This document shows, in pieces, positions 36,701-48,365 of a DNA stretch of 64,000 nt. Below the pieces are notes generated by a model. The model did no database searches. It worked only from the letters and a program-made list of their open reading frames with translations, and had not been told where the DNA came from. How positions within the stretch are numbered: position 1 is the first letter of the stretch; each line of letters opens with the position of its first letter. The DNA lies in the NCBI RefSeq assembly GCF_030052815.1, contig NC_079499.1, positions 83,057,183-83,121,182 on the forward strand, written 5' to 3'. Made by a program: the position numbers and the translations under genes. Origin of the DNA: Hevea brasiliensis (taxonomy: Eukaryota; Streptophyta; Magnoliopsida; Malpighiales; Euphorbiaceae).

Positions 36701-36815
36701 GTGCAGGCACCTCTGGTGCTGGTGGAGTAAGTTCTCCCCTACCTCCAGTCTCATCAGTAGGTGGAGCATGACTCTCCACTTCCTCATCTACTACTCTTTG
36801 TAACATGGGGTCCAT
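36701..36815 (-). pseudogene. TK-A2 gag N-terminus
   Basis: ATG at 36815-36813 begins MDPMLQRVVDEEVESHAPPT and runs Pro-rich into CO-2. It resumes at 26739 after excising CO-2 and one gtgca. Start chosen because it is the first ATG after the primer site in an open frame that joins the capsid core. Confidence 0.85.
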
Positions 36816-36926
36816 ATCTTAATCAAAATAAGAAAAACAAACAAATCTGCATTAGTTTCACCTCGACTCTTACAAATGCAATGCATGATATGGACTCTAT
36901 TTAGACCCAGAAATGCACTAAACCGT

Positions 36927-36938
36927 GCTCTGATACCA
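36927..36938 (-). other. TK-A2 primer-binding site
   Basis: Minus-strand TGGTATCAGAGC, a perfect Met-tRNA primer site, 5 bases after the 5' LTR end. Confidence 0.92.
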
Positions 36939-37596
36939 CTAAATATGACACCCCTTATCCATCTACAGTATAGCCGAGCAAGATATGCCACACAGTGTGC
37001 CAGAGCACCATATCTTATTTTATTACAATTTACTCTTTTCTTAATTAATTTATTTATTTATTGATTTATCGCAAAGTGAAATTTATTTCATTTATTTAAT
37101 TTATTTATAAAAATTTTGAATTAATTTAAGGTTCCGTAAATTTTACAGAAAATCCAGCAGAGTACCAGCTAAAAATGGAGAAAACAGTTTTTCAGAACCT
37201 GGAGAAAACACTTCCAATAATTTTCTCAACCCACAACTCCAATTAATCATCATTTCTCAAAAAATTTCTCATCAAATTCTCAATAATTCCTCAATTTGTC
37301 ATTCATTCATTTCATATCAAAATCATACTCAGATTTTGAATAAATACTCAAATTTTATCTATAAACACAAATTTACAGATAATCACATTAATACAAAATT
37401 ACATTACAGAAGTTTTAAATATATATAATAAAATAAAAGTTTAATTACAAAGTTTAATAAAAATTACAAAATACAAAATGGGACCTAGTGTCCTACCAAT
37501 GCATTTAGCCTGAGAGGTGACTCTGACTCTATGCAGATCTGTGGCCTCACCTAGTCTGTGGTCTGCTGGACTCTTTATCAGTCTCTCCGGAACCTA

Positions 37597-37634
37597 CGCG
37601 TGGTAAAAGCAACTCGCTAAGTAATACTGCTTAG
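37597..37634 (-). other. Twin hairpins in TK-A2 LTR
   Basis: Minus strand: CTAAGCAGTATTACTTAG, with one mismatch inside the stem, then GCGAG...CGCG around a TTTT loop. Homologous to 10692-10729. Confidence 0.55.
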
Positions 37635-37972
37635 TGGTGCCAATAATAAAATAAAAAGAACTAAAATAGAACAAGCATGCAGAGTGTATGCAGGTTTTTT
37701 TATATGGACAATTTTTGATACTTAATTGTAGTATTATTAATTTGTTACTATTTATATCAATTATTTAATTAAATTTATCAACTTCCATTTTTGGTTTCCC
37801 AAGTAACCTATACTAGATGACTAGACTGAATAAACGGTTAAACTGGCACTAGGTACCAAGTACCTCGGGCCATCACACCATTGGTCACAAGGTGTCTCCT
37901 GGTGTGCAACAGAACAGATAATGAGCTATAATAAATATTAAGCACAAGGCCAAGTATCACAACAATATCAGA

Positions 37973-38040
37973 ATGGCTAAAAGCCATAAAATCACTGAAT
38001 GGCCACTCAAGCCATAAATCACAGAATGGCGTGATGCCAT
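37973..38040 (-). repeat. Three-unit hairpin array with ATGGC/GCCAT stems
   Basis: ATGGCTAAAAGCCAT (37973-37987), ATGGCCACTCAAGCCAT (37999-38015) and ATGGCGTGATGCCAT (38026-38040) repeat every 26-27 bases. Stems are constant while loops differ in sequence and length. TK-A1 has two such hairpins at about 10340-10395. Confidence 0.8.
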
Positions 38041-39940
38041 ATGCAGTACTGCTATTCGAACCCTATTGGCATGCCAACCTATCCAACCCAATCTTACTAG
38101 GTCTACTAGGGCATATTACAAAATTCTTGATTAAATTTTTGTGTTTAACTTGTAAGATTACTATTCATTTTACCATTTAAGTCAAAATATTGACTTTCTC
38201 ATATATAATAATTATATGAGTTCTAATCACATGAAATTACCACATTTTGGTTCCCAAAAGTGTTGGCATTAGTTGCCAATCAATGCTTCAAACCAATAGG
38301 AAATAAATAAAAAAATTTAGTTTTAGGTGTTAGAGATTACTATTTTATTAAACAATTCTACAGTGAAGATTTGGCCAAATGTCTTAATCAAAGTTGTTCT
38401 TTATTATGTCTTCTTTAATTCCCTTTTTGAATCACTCCATTTAGAGTTTTCTAGCTCAAGATATGTCAATTTAAACAAGGCTAGCTGGATTGGTATATGT
38501 CCAGAACTTCTGGGCAGAATCCCATTCTGCCAGATTTGGTAGCTCAACTTTGGCCAACAATTTCATTTGGTTAAGTCCAGAATTAGAGTTTGTGTTCTCC
38601 ATAAAAGTTGTTCTAAATTGTCTAAGCTTTTCATTGATATAAACTTCAGGTCAATTGGACCTTTCTACATTCAATTATAACCAAATGAATGAATACTGTT
38701 CATTTGGTCATTTTGCCCAGGCAGATTGTGTATTACCCAGATTTGGTAAATTTTTAAGTTAGTCTGTTGTTGTTTTCTGGGTAGGGTTTCTTCATTAAAG
38801 TTGTGCCATTATGTATCTAATTTTATGTCCAATTAGCCTTGCTCCAATTGAACCTACACAACTCCAGTTATAGCTGCCCAAACTTGCTGGACTCACATCC
38901 AGCCCTGCAGGTCACTCAAGGCAGCACATCTAACCTCAATTCCCATGGCACAAATCACTTCATTTCCTAATCAAACATAACCAAATGGTCACTAATTGAC
39001 CATTAGAACTTTCTTTCACCAATACATGAGCAAAATCCCAAATTTGGTGTCCCAAACCCTAACTCCAACAACTTTAATTCTCCATATACATGCAATCAAT
39101 GAATTAAGACATCAAATTCATGTTCAATGGCAGCCATGTACGACAATAATTCAATCTAATCAATGAAAACCTAATGTAACCTAAGGTTACCAAAATTTTA
39201 AAAAATTAATCATGCAAAATTTTTTTAAATTCTCTTAATTTCACACTCAATTCATACTCCACATGATGTATACACAAAGTTTTAAAGATTAATTGGCACT
39301 AACCTTGACTTAACCAATCTCCAAGACTTGAAAACTCCACTCTTTCTCTTTCTAATAGCTGCCTAGAGGTACTTTAAGGTGTGGGGTGAAGTTTTAATAA
39401 AGAGAGGTTGGGGTTTTGTGGTGAAATAAGGTGGGATTCAAGCTTGTGATATGAGTTTCAATGGATGTTGAGAGAGAAGAGAGAGGCTGCCGATTCTTTT
39501 GAAGAAGAAGAACATAATTTTTTTGATTTTTAACTCATTTTTCTTCCTTTTTAATTGATTTAAGGGTAGTTGTTGAAAGGTGATTGGATGAGCTCTTTCT
39601 AATGACATCATAATGATGTCATAGTTCATGTTTTCCTTCATTTTCCTTTCTTTTCTTTTCTCCCCAATTTCAATTCAATTTTTAGCAATATTTATTCATA
39701 TTTTATGTTATATAAATTATTTATTTAACTGGACAAGTTGGCCAAAAATCATCTCTGATGATGAAATGACCAAAATGCCCTCCGTTTGGCTTTTTGAGCC
39801 AAAATCGTCTATACCGATCTAAAAATTTTTCTAAGCATTTTTTTGGCATTCTAATGCCGTCAAAACCTCAATGACTCTTCTCTGGAGTCCCAAAAATTTA
39901 TTTCATGAATTTTTTCTCGGTTTTAGGGCTCCTAACTGCG

Positions 39941-39999
39941 AGGATCGCAACTTCCCATTGGGTTACCCATCATTAGGGCACCGAGTCATTTAACTTGGT
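39941..39999 (-). promoter_or_regulatory. 5S-like internal promoter block, TK-A2 LTR
   Basis: Minus strand: AAGTTAAATGACTCGG, then CTAATGATGGGTAACCC and ATGGGAAGTTGCG. It is better preserved than the TK-A1 copy and lies 166 bases after the LTR start. Confidence 0.5.
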
Positions 40000-40645
40000 T
40001 GTATTTTATTTCAAAAATTTTTCCTAAATTTTTCTTACCATTATTTGAGTTATTTATGACTCCTCACTCTAGTCTAAATATTTTTCCAGACGTTCTAGCT
40101 ATCCGGACTGACACCGGTCACCGGAACAGTAGAATGTACGGAATTGCTACAGTGAAGGTGTTACATTAAGCTTTACTTATATTGGAACATTTTAGTCTTT
40201 TAGTATTTCTACTTTTTATTGGACTTAAATATCCTTATAATTGTTGTCAAAGCTGGAACATTTTAGTCTTTAGCACTTGGGATAAAGAGGCTATAGAAAA
40301 CGTGTATTGTGTTGTGGGTTTGGGCATTATTGAATGGAATTATAAGTTCTGCTCTATTAGAGAGTGTTTGGCTATTGCCTTTGTTCTTGTGAGGCTCATT
40401 AACGTGCTGAGATTAGCTATCTTAAAAGATTTCATGTGCATAATATTCTTCATTTATTCATTCTCAACATGTATCAGGTCAAGAATTTCATTTCCATCTG
40501 ATACTATTCTTTGAGTTTACACATCATTTTTGTGCTGGTTCAAAGAATCAATTTCATACAGCTTGATTTGGTGCTTTCCATCTTATGTCCATTGATTCTT
40601 GAATGTGGGTTTCAAGTTACTAATACTTGAGGTTCACGTCAATTT

Positions 40646-40657
40646 TGTCATCAGAGC
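40646..40657 (+). other. GY-5 primer-binding site (probable)
   Basis: TGTCATCAGAGC matches the Met-tRNA site at 10 of 12 positions and lies 4 bases after a plausible LTR end (GTTCACGTCA). Confidence 0.6.
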
Positions 40658-40712
40658 TGTGGCTCACCAAATCAGGTTAGTTATCTAATTTTCATTTGTT
40701 TTCCATTTAGAA

Positions 40713-40992
40713 TTGTGCTAATCTAGTGTCTACATGTATATGTATTTTGTTCTTTTGATGATTTTACTATTTGGCTGAATCTGTCTCTTCAACTTCTTCA
40801 TATCAGTAACTTGACTCTTAAACTTCCATATTATTTTTTTTTTACTATTTCTATTCAGATTTGTGTTAATCTAGTGTCTACATCTATATCTATTGTGTTC
40901 TTTTGATTTTTTTTTTTCCTATTTGGTTGAATTTGTCTCTTCAACTTCTTCATATCAGCAACTTGACTCTTCACCTTCCATATTATTTCTAC
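40713..40992 (+). repeat. 148-base direct duplication
   Basis: Text from AATCTAGTGTCTACAT through TTCAACTTCTTCATATCAG to CTTCCATATTATTT occurs twice with start points 148 bases apart and moderate divergence. Confidence 0.8.
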
Positions 40993-41257
40993 TCTGTTTG
41001 TTAAACTTGGAATTTTTTTTTCATTCAAAACTCTTGTTATCTTAGTTGTGTTTTGCTGTAGTTTTGTATGACCTCTGAGATTCCTAATCATACTATACCC
41101 ATTTGAGCTCTTTAACTATTTCCAATATATTGTGTTTGGCTATTTGGTTAAACTTGATTCCAACAAATTTATACCTGAAAATATATATTGGGCACTGATG
41201 TTTGTTCATTTTCAGAGTGAGAATTTGCTATTTGGTTTGATATTTACTTGTAATTTC

Positions 41258-41263
<6 letters not shown>

Positions 41264-41319
<56 letters not shown>
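41264..41319 (+). repeat. (TA)n microsatellite, about 28 units
   Basis: Uninterrupted alternating TA. The open frame across it, alternating Ile and Tyr, is an artefact. Confidence 0.95.
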
Positions 41320-41321
<2 letters not shown>

Positions 41322-41898
41322 TTGTGTTAAATACATTGCTAGCTGAGTTCACCATTATTATTTGCTAGCATTCATTTGAAAAAAAATGTAAAACCTGAAA
41401 TTTGCAAGTTGTGAACAAAAAATAATTATTGTTGAGCTTTGAAAGTGATTGTGGTGACTTGAGTATCAAAAATTGGTATTGGATTGTCATTTGGGTTTTG
41501 GGTTTGAGATTAGTTTGCTGGAAATTATTACTACTCTTCCATTTTGGTGTCTTCTTTCTTGATTCCTTATTGCATTACATTTCCTACTTGAGCCTTTCTT
41601 TTCTTGACTTCTTAAGTCAAATTATTGCTTCCTTGATTACTCGTTTTGACCCGCCACGTGTAAGAATTTTATTGTGTTAAATTTTGTGAGCTGCTGTCTT
41701 AGTTTGCGTTGCTTGAGTTTGATAAGAACTTGTGGACATAGCCAAGAGAGGTAAAAGGCAAGAGTGGTGAGTTCATAAGAGGGAAAAAGCCTTTGCTGAG
41801 TTAAACTCGAGTGGAGTGTCACCTATTGAGCACAAACACATAAGGGAGTGAGTGAGGTGTTTCCTTTGCACTAACCATTTTCATGCAGGTCTGAAAAC

Positions 41899-42718
41899 AT
41901 GTCTAGAAGGGGTGATGGTAGTGAGGGGGAAGGTGAAAATCCATTCTATATACAGGCTGTGAGACAATAATTTGAAAGGATGAATGTTATGTGCAATGAA
42001 ATCATGGATAGGTTAGAAAAATTAGAGCAAAACGATAGATAAAGTGTGAGAAGGCAAAATAGGAGGAATCCTACACCTCCTGTAGTTAAATCTAATGAAG
42101 ATGAGGTTGATAACTATGATTTTGAGGAGGAAAGACCTAGGAGGGATATGTATGGGAGAAGAGTTGAAGATAGGTGAAATGGTGATAGGACACCAAGAAG
42201 AGAAGAAATAGAGAGGAATAGGGTAGATGACAATATCAAGATTGTTAAAATGAGCATACCTTCTTTCTAAGGAAAAAATGATCTAAACTTGTATTTGGAA
42301 TGGGAAAAGAAGGTAGAGGCTATTTTTTAGTGTCATCACTACTCAGAGGAAAAGAAAGTAAAGTTGGCAGCAGTGGAGTTTATTGATTATGCCTTGGTAT
42401 GGTGGGATTAGGTGCTGGTTAGTAGAAGAAGAAATTATGAGCAACCTATTACAACATGGGCCGAGATGAATACTATAATGAGGAAGAGATTTGTTCCTAG
42501 TCATTACTATAGAGAGCTACATCAGAGGTTCTAAAGGTTGACTCAAGACTCTAAAAGTGTTGAAGATTATCATAAAGAGATAGAAATTGCTATGATTAGA
42601 GCAAATGTGGACGAGGACTAAGAAGCCACTATGCCACCATGGCTAGATTCTTGAATGGGCTAAATAGGGAGATTGCTCATATTGTTGAGTTATATCACTA
42701 TGTTGAGTTGGAGGATAT
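41899..42718 (+). pseudogene. GY-5 gag (broken)
   Basis: Ty3/gypsy capsid of the Retrotrans_gag type. ATG at 41899 starts MSRRGDGSEGEGENPFYIQA. Seen later: EKKVKLAAVEFIDYALVWWD, TWAEMNTIMRKRFVPSHYYR, ELHQRF and SVEDYHKEIEIAMIRANV, then FLNGLNREIAHIVELYHYVELED, where AT-1 starts. At least eight in-frame stops replace what are most likely Gln or Arg codons (for example WWD*VLV, RF*RLT, AIF*CHH). All fit C-to-T changes, with few frameshifts, so the protein stays readable end to end. Confidence 0.88.
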
Positions 42719-44334
42719 TGATACACTTGTATTATATAGATGTCTTTAAGTACATTTGTATAATATTTCATAGCATTTAGAATAGTAATCTCATGCATAA
42801 CCATTAATTTCATTAACTTCTGTAAATTCTATTGTCAAGCTCAAAATTCCATGTTTTCTACATCATTTCAAGTATTTGGGTAAAGTTCAAGAGCATAGGA
42901 GTGCAGAAGGAAACTTGGAAAGGTTAAAGAGTTGAGAAAAGCTACTAATACAAAGTACACGGGTTGTGTAAGTAAAGCCACAGACTTGTGTAACTTACTG
43001 CCAGAAGAAAGCCAGAGGGCCAAAGAAGAAGCAAAAGTACACGGGTCATGTAATCAGGCCTGTGTAAGCTATGGAGACCTATGTAACTCTCTACCGAGCA
43101 CAAGCTTGAAGAATTCTCCAAAAAACAGAAGTACACGGGCCATGTAATTAGACCCATGTACCCAGCGCGGACTAGTGTAAACTCTTGTGCAATGCAAGAT
43201 GCAACCATTTAGCTCCAGTAAGTTACACGACTCTGGGCCGTGTAGTGACACACGGGCCTTGTACTATGCGGCAGCCAGTTTCCTAATCTGAATTCCAGCT
43301 CTTGTTTATACACTCCAAATAGACTCCTAGTGCTTTTGGGATTCTAAAGACCTAACCCTAGTCCAACTATTATAAATAGAAGCAAAAAATGACAATAGAA
43401 GAGGCTCTTCTTTTCAGTTCAACAGTTTTGCAGAGCTTTTTGGAGTTTTCAGAAGGGTTTTCATTTTTCATACTTGTATTCTCCGCAACCGTCTTGAAGA
43501 GTAGAACACCAGCACATAAGGGAAACCCTCAGTCGAAGTCCCACATGGATCGAGACTGCAGTCATTCCTCTTTAGTTCTTTTGTTCTATTTCTCTAAATG
43601 GACTCTTTATGTTCTGTTATTTTATTTCCTTCATGTTTGTTGTACTCACCATGAGTGAGTAATTTCTTTATTCTAGAATTAAGAGAGTAACATTTGCAAT
43701 TATTATTATGAATAAATATTGAGTTTTATTTATTGGATTTGAGTTTAGTTCTTTGATTCAACTTCTTATGATCTTAATGCATGCTATGTGTCAGTACCTA
43801 CTTAGTATTGATTGCAAATATTGATTGAAGGACTAAAAGGTGAAGATTAATATTAGAAAATCGAGATCTTGAACCTAGGAAATCTGACCTAGAGATAGGC
43901 TGATACCTTTATGGAATTCCAAAATTAATCACAAATTTTAAAGGGTTTTAATTAATTTAATCCATGAAAGTATGGTTCAGGTTAATTAAAATACACCTTA
44001 AATGCCTTGAGAGAGGACTTAGGATATCCTAGGATTAATTTCCATCAAAGCAATTATTCTCAATCTGATGAATATATAAGATTAAAATCCATAATAAAGT
44101 TGTAGTGTGAAATCTTAATTCTGGAATTGCTTTTATAAATAGTTTAATTCAAAAATTACTTTCAGCATCTAAAATAGGTTTAACTCATTCTCATCCATAT
44201 TTGGTAGCCTAAACAGTCAAAATTGCCGTGTAGCCTGGTACTTGCTAATTAAATTCCTCGTGGAAACGATACTTCACTTATCACTTTATTACTTGTTGGT
44301 GATCCCTGCACTTGCGGTGGTTAAAAAACCAGCA
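42719..44334 (+). repeat. AT-1 5' LTR (about 1.6 kb)
   Basis: Lies between the end of GY-5 gag and an Asp-tRNA primer site. Likely start TGATACACTTG (42719, or 42728) and end CCAGCA (44334, within a few bases). Short words of the form CACGGG(C/T)C(A/T)TGTAA recur at 42957, 43040, 43134 and 43252, some on related half-words. No gene; the frame at 43389-43658 is not conserved coding. Confidence 0.7.
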
Positions 44335-44344
44335 AACAAGTTTT

Positions 44345-44361
44345 TGGCGCCGTTGCCGGGG
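44345..44361 (+). other. AT-1 primer-binding site (Asp-tRNA type)
   Basis: TGGCGCCGTTGCCGGGG is the primer site of Athila/Tat-group elements. It differs from the Met-tRNA sites of the other elements here. Confidence 0.9.
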
Positions 44362-44484
44362 GACTTTAATTTTAGTAATATTAGGTGATAAGGAATTTAG
44401 CTGATTTAGGCAATTTCATTTATTATTTAGTCTTGCTTAAACTGTTTTATTTTCTTATTCTTTCTCAGGTGATTGGTTTGGTAC

Positions 44485-44669
44485 ATGACCAGAACAAGAC
44501 CAGAGGAAGAAGTCTTTGATTTGGATCCAGAGATAGAACTCTAAGGACTATCAAGAGGGAGAGGAAACGTGAAGGACAAGATCAAGGGAATCCAAAAATT
44601 CCATATATGGCCAACAATAACAACAACAGGCTGAGACTCTTGAAGGACTACGGAGCTCCCTCCATACAA
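44485..44669 (+). pseudogene. AT-1 gag N-terminus (broken)
   Basis: MTRTRPEEEVFDLDPEIEL then a stop at about 44542, with TIKRERKREG in another frame and MANNNNNRLRLLKDYGAPS before TK-C1 cuts in. Start chosen after a CAG at about 44469 that could be a leader splice acceptor. The frame continues at 56908-56942 and is then cut by CO-3. Athila/Tat-type assignment rests on primer site plus this N-terminus. Confidence 0.8.
44665..44669. repeat. Target duplication tacaa, left copy (TK-C1)
   Basis: Identical to 56908-56912. Joining the flanks with one copy gives continuous AT-1 gag text. Confidence 0.95.
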
Positions 44670-45270
44670 TGTCACACCCTACCCCTCTGTAAGGCATAAC
44701 ATGATCGCGTAGTATATCTAATGAATTACCAACTCCGTCTACTGATAACCCATTAAATACACTACAAGGGATTTTAAAAACTTTTCTTACTTCTTTTACA
44801 GTGGTGAGCACTATTTACAGGCGTTAAAAACTTTTGTGAACTGAAGTGATAGAACTAACACATTTGAATTATTTGGAATTTCTGAAAAAATTTTGGCAAA
44901 GTGCCATATGTATTTTGGATAAAACAGCTTCTTGTAAAACTCGTAAAAGCACTTCAATAGATTTCCAAATCTCAACTCCAACATATTTCTCAACACAACA
45001 CATTTTTCAACTCAAATCCACAGTAATTTTTCAAAGACTGAGATAAAAGAAATATAATACAATTTTTACAAGCCAAATAACTCATAATTATTTTACAACT
45101 TCAAGGTAAAATTTGAATTTACAACTGCTCAAAATAAAAAACAATATGTACATACAGTGGTCATACATTACAGTACAAAATGCAAAATGTTGGTATACTC
45201 ATTATACCCAGTAATCTCTCGCTGGAGGTACTAGCAGCCTAGTCTGTTGCCCTGTCTGTCTGTCTACCTA

Positions 45271-45309
45271 CGACAGCAATAAAAAGCTATCGCTGAGACA
45301 ATGTCTCAG
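45271..45309 (-). other. Twin hairpins in TK-C1 3' LTR
   Basis: Minus strand: CTGAGACATTGTCTCAG followed by GCGATAGC...GCTGTCG. The equivalent in the 5' LTR is at 53811-53849, where the second hairpin is damaged. Confidence 0.6.
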
Positions 45310-48130
45310 TGGTGCACAACATTAACCAAATACATCTTTACATCACAATTCATAAATCATACAAATAGTGGATACTTAAAACCATAGTAAATTTCAAGAC
45401 AGTAATTGTCCACAAGAATTTAAACTCCATTTCTCAATATCACAATAAATTTCAATAAGTCAGATCATGGTTGAATTCAAAAGACAGTATATGTCAATAA
45501 GAGTTTAAATTCATTTCACAATCTCACAATACATATCAATAAATCACACACAGCTTAATCATATACCAAAGTTCAATTCGTCCCAAAAGCCAATGGCTAA
45601 TGAGGTATTCAATTCGTCCCAAAAGTCGATGACTAATGAGGAATAACATAGCTAGCTAGCAAAAATATGAGTACTCATCCAATTCGTCCTCAACAGGCAC
45701 ACACCTCAACACTTCAGCCAGAGAGGGAATTCAATTCGTCCCACTAGACAAGCTAGTGAGGAATACAATCAATATACATGATAGCTGTGGTTTCAAACCA
45801 TTTCCAATGCTTTTCAATCAATAAGTATCCATCAATATCATTCAAACAATTTCTCACAATTTCAAACCATTTACAGTGCTTTTCAAGTGATAAATATCCA
45901 TTCAAACAAATTTCCACAATTTAAAACAATAATGTACAAATAGTCATAATTCATTTCAATTAAAAAATTCAAAAGAAATAGTTGTTGTGCACAAACCTCT
46001 AATAACTGTCTCTTGGTCTGGACTCAGTGTTTCCTTCCCTTTTCCTGAGTCTTTGGTAACTGAGAAACACAATTTGAAGTGTTTCAGTACTAAATTAAAC
46101 TGTCTCTATCGATAATGTTTGACAAATAATTCACTGAAAGCTATTATTTGCTTAATCACCTAATATACCGACCCTCGATGCGTTCTAGGTAAATTAGGTT
46201 TTAGTGTCATTAATATGTCACATTCGATAGTGTTTTAGGGTTGGTACACGTTACCAATTTCATTTCCTTGTTTAGTGCATTTTATTGCAACTTGCTGGAT
46301 TCCGGTATACTAGTTTGACCTAGCCGGACGAGCTAGTTCCTTCGGTTTTCGGGTTTCGGTCAAAACTACAAACTTGTAGATCTATGTCTTATGGAACGCG
46401 GGGCAAAATTTTAGGTCATTCTGAGTTATGTAGACCAAGTTATGGTCATTTTACTATTGCTGGTCAAATGGCATCAAATTTGGTCAATTTAGGTCAATTT
46501 TGGTCAACTTTGGTTCGGCCAGTTTTTGGACCCGAACTTGTGCAAGCTGTTTGACTTGCTTATGGTCATTTATGGGCTTTGGTGTCTTCATAAGACTTGT
46601 AGGTATGGGTCTTAACTATTCATGGTTAAAATTTCAGGTCAATTGGACCTGTTTTGAGTGAGTTATGGCCTAAACACTAACTGCTGCCCAATTGGTCAAT
46701 TTTCAGGCCTCATTTGCACTTAATCCGAATTGGTCATTTTTCATGCTACCTTGCAAGCAGAATTTTGGTATGATTTCTCAATGAAAGTTGGCACATTTTG
46801 TGCCTAGTTTCACCTCCAATTGGTCTCATACCAATTGGAGTTACACATTTAGAGTTATAGGCCAAAATGCACACTGTCCTTAATTACCTTGCTTAAACAT
46901 GTAGCAATTACACATTTACCTTACCATAAATCCACTCCTCCACCCAATTCTGTTTTGGTACATTACCAAAACCATATACCACTTCACTTTAAAGTCACTT
47001 TGGGCATATTACAAACATCCTTAACACACCAAATAAAACTCTAATTCATAAAGTCCAAATACAACCACATATACACATAAACATTTCTAATTCTTACATA
47101 CACTTTACACAACCAATTTACATACATATTCATCAATCCTCAATATCACAATTTATCCAATATCTCCATGAATTTAAACATTCATTAAGGAGTCCCAAAG
47201 CTGCCGAAATGCTCCACAATGCCAAAGTGTCCCACAATTCGTCAACTTCCATCCCAATTGCACAATCACCACATATATACATGGAATTAACTTACTAGGA
47301 CATTAATCACCCTACTCAACATAATTTCCCATCAAATAAATGTAAGAATAAATCATCAAATATACATCTCCATGGCTGTCCAAACTGGATATATCAATAA
47401 CTCCTCAAACTTGAAAATTTTCTTCACGAATCAAACACCCATAAAATGTATACAAAGTTTAACAAAGCAATATTCAAAATCTCAAACTTACCTATTGTTG
47501 GGACTTGCTAAACCTTCACTAAACTTCTTGATTTTGGTATCTACTTCTTCCTTGTGAAGTGGGGATAAATTTTAATGAAGACAAGTAATCAAAATCTGGC
47601 TTGAAAATGGGTGTAATGAAGCAATGCAAATGGGGTGGCCATGGAAGGGCTTTAGGAGTTCTTCCTTACGGCAATGGATGAATAAATGAGGAAGATGAAG
47701 TTTGAGTGGGAGAAATCTGCCCACTTATGATTATATTTAATCCATATTAAAATTCTTAGTGGTCCACTTACTCAAATTAATCATATAATAAGTTTAACTC
47801 CCATTTATTCCACATTAAACCCTTCATTTTTGCTATTTACTTTAGGTACCACCAATTTAATTTTTCATTATATTTTCCAAGTGTAATATTATTTATTTTT
47901 AATGGACATTTAGGTCAAAAGACACTTCGGGATGTCAAATGACCATAATGCCCCTGTTCGGGTTGCATTCCCGATTTTTCGGTAACACCGGGTTTTGTCC
48001 GTTTTTCGATTTCTCACTTTTCTTTGTACTAATTAATTAATTTTTCTTTGATATTTCTACTTCAATTGATGTCTCTTTAAGTCCTAAAAATATTTTCCAG
48101 GGTTCCCCGCAGTCCAGGGCTGGTCAACGG

Positions 48131-48191
48131 TCCACGCCGTGACTTCCTGGTGCGGTCACCCATCGCTAGGGTTTTCGGCTCGCTTAACTTG
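48131..48191 (-). promoter_or_regulatory. 5S-like internal promoter block, TK-C1 3' LTR
   Basis: Minus strand: AAGTTAAGCGAGCCG, CTAGCGATGGGTGACC, then GGAAGTCACGGCGTGG. Same offset from the LTR start as in the other copies (about 175). Confidence 0.6.
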
Positions 48192-48365
48192 GTTACATAT
48201 CTTTGCTATTATTTTTCCTTTGTTTTTCTTGTGTTTTCTCTTCTTGTATTTCATTATTTTATGTCTCCTCACTCATAACAAAGTGTAGTTCTAGGCATCC
48301 TAGCTGTCCGGATAACACTGGCCACCAGAACAGTAGAACGCACTACTGAACATAGGGGTGTTACA

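Larger units (their letters stand above)
22404..40165 (-). mobile_element. TK-A2: Tekay/Del-like chromovirus, family A, 5' part
   Basis: Read on the minus strand: 5' LTR 40165-36944, primer site, gag start at 36815, CO-2 inserted inside gag (26740-36700), gag-pol down to 22404, where TK-B1 cuts the chain just before the chromodomain. The 3' end and 3' LTR should lie upstream of the window. Same family as TK-A1: shared integrase insert, LTR ends and protein text. It sits in the 5' LTR of GY-5; the expected duplication is ttaag (40166-40170). Confidence 0.92.
36944..40165 (-). repeat. TK-A2 5' LTR (3.22 kb)
   Basis: Minus strand TGTAACACC...GGTGTCATA; the last triplet is CACA in TK-A1. Contains the head block with CCGGTGACCGG (about 40110-40135), the 5S-like block (39941-39999), diverged ATAACT units, a three-unit hairpin array (37973-38040) and twin hairpins (37597-37634). 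No gene. Confidence 0.92.
40658..41898 (+). other. GY-5 leader
   Basis: No coding signal. It contains a 148-base tandem duplication (from 40713 and from 40861), T-rich tracts and a TA microsatellite at 41264-41319. CAG-GTTAGT at about 40674 and TTTCATGCAG-GT at about 41888 could bound an intron in the leader. Confidence 0.6.
40166..42718 (+). mobile_element. GY-5: 5' remnant of another Ty3/gypsy element
   Basis: LTR tail (40166-40641, cut by TK-A2), a primer-like site, a 1.2 kb leader and a broken gag that ends where AT-1 begins at about 42719. It is the outermost element in the window. The rest should lie beyond AT-1, downstream of the window. It does not match the other gypsy families here. 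Clade not assigned. Confidence 0.75.
44670..48365 (-). repeat. TK-C1 3' LTR
   Basis: Minus-strand TGTAACACCCC...GGTGTGACA. 5S-like block at 48131-48191, small-hairpin units at 45570-45770, twin hairpins at 45271-45309. No gene. Confidence 0.94.

Noticed and set aside
40182..40514. 110-codon membrane-like open frame
   Set aside because: It lies in the LTR tail of GY-5, starts next to the TK-A2 junction and resembles chance translation of T-rich DNA.
41132..41320. Small protein ending in an Ile-Tyr repeat
   Set aside because: The repeat is a TA microsatellite and the upstream frame has no support.
43389..43658. Host exon or small secreted protein
   Set aside because: Within the AT-1 LTR, between its start and the Asp-tRNA primer site; no coding signature.
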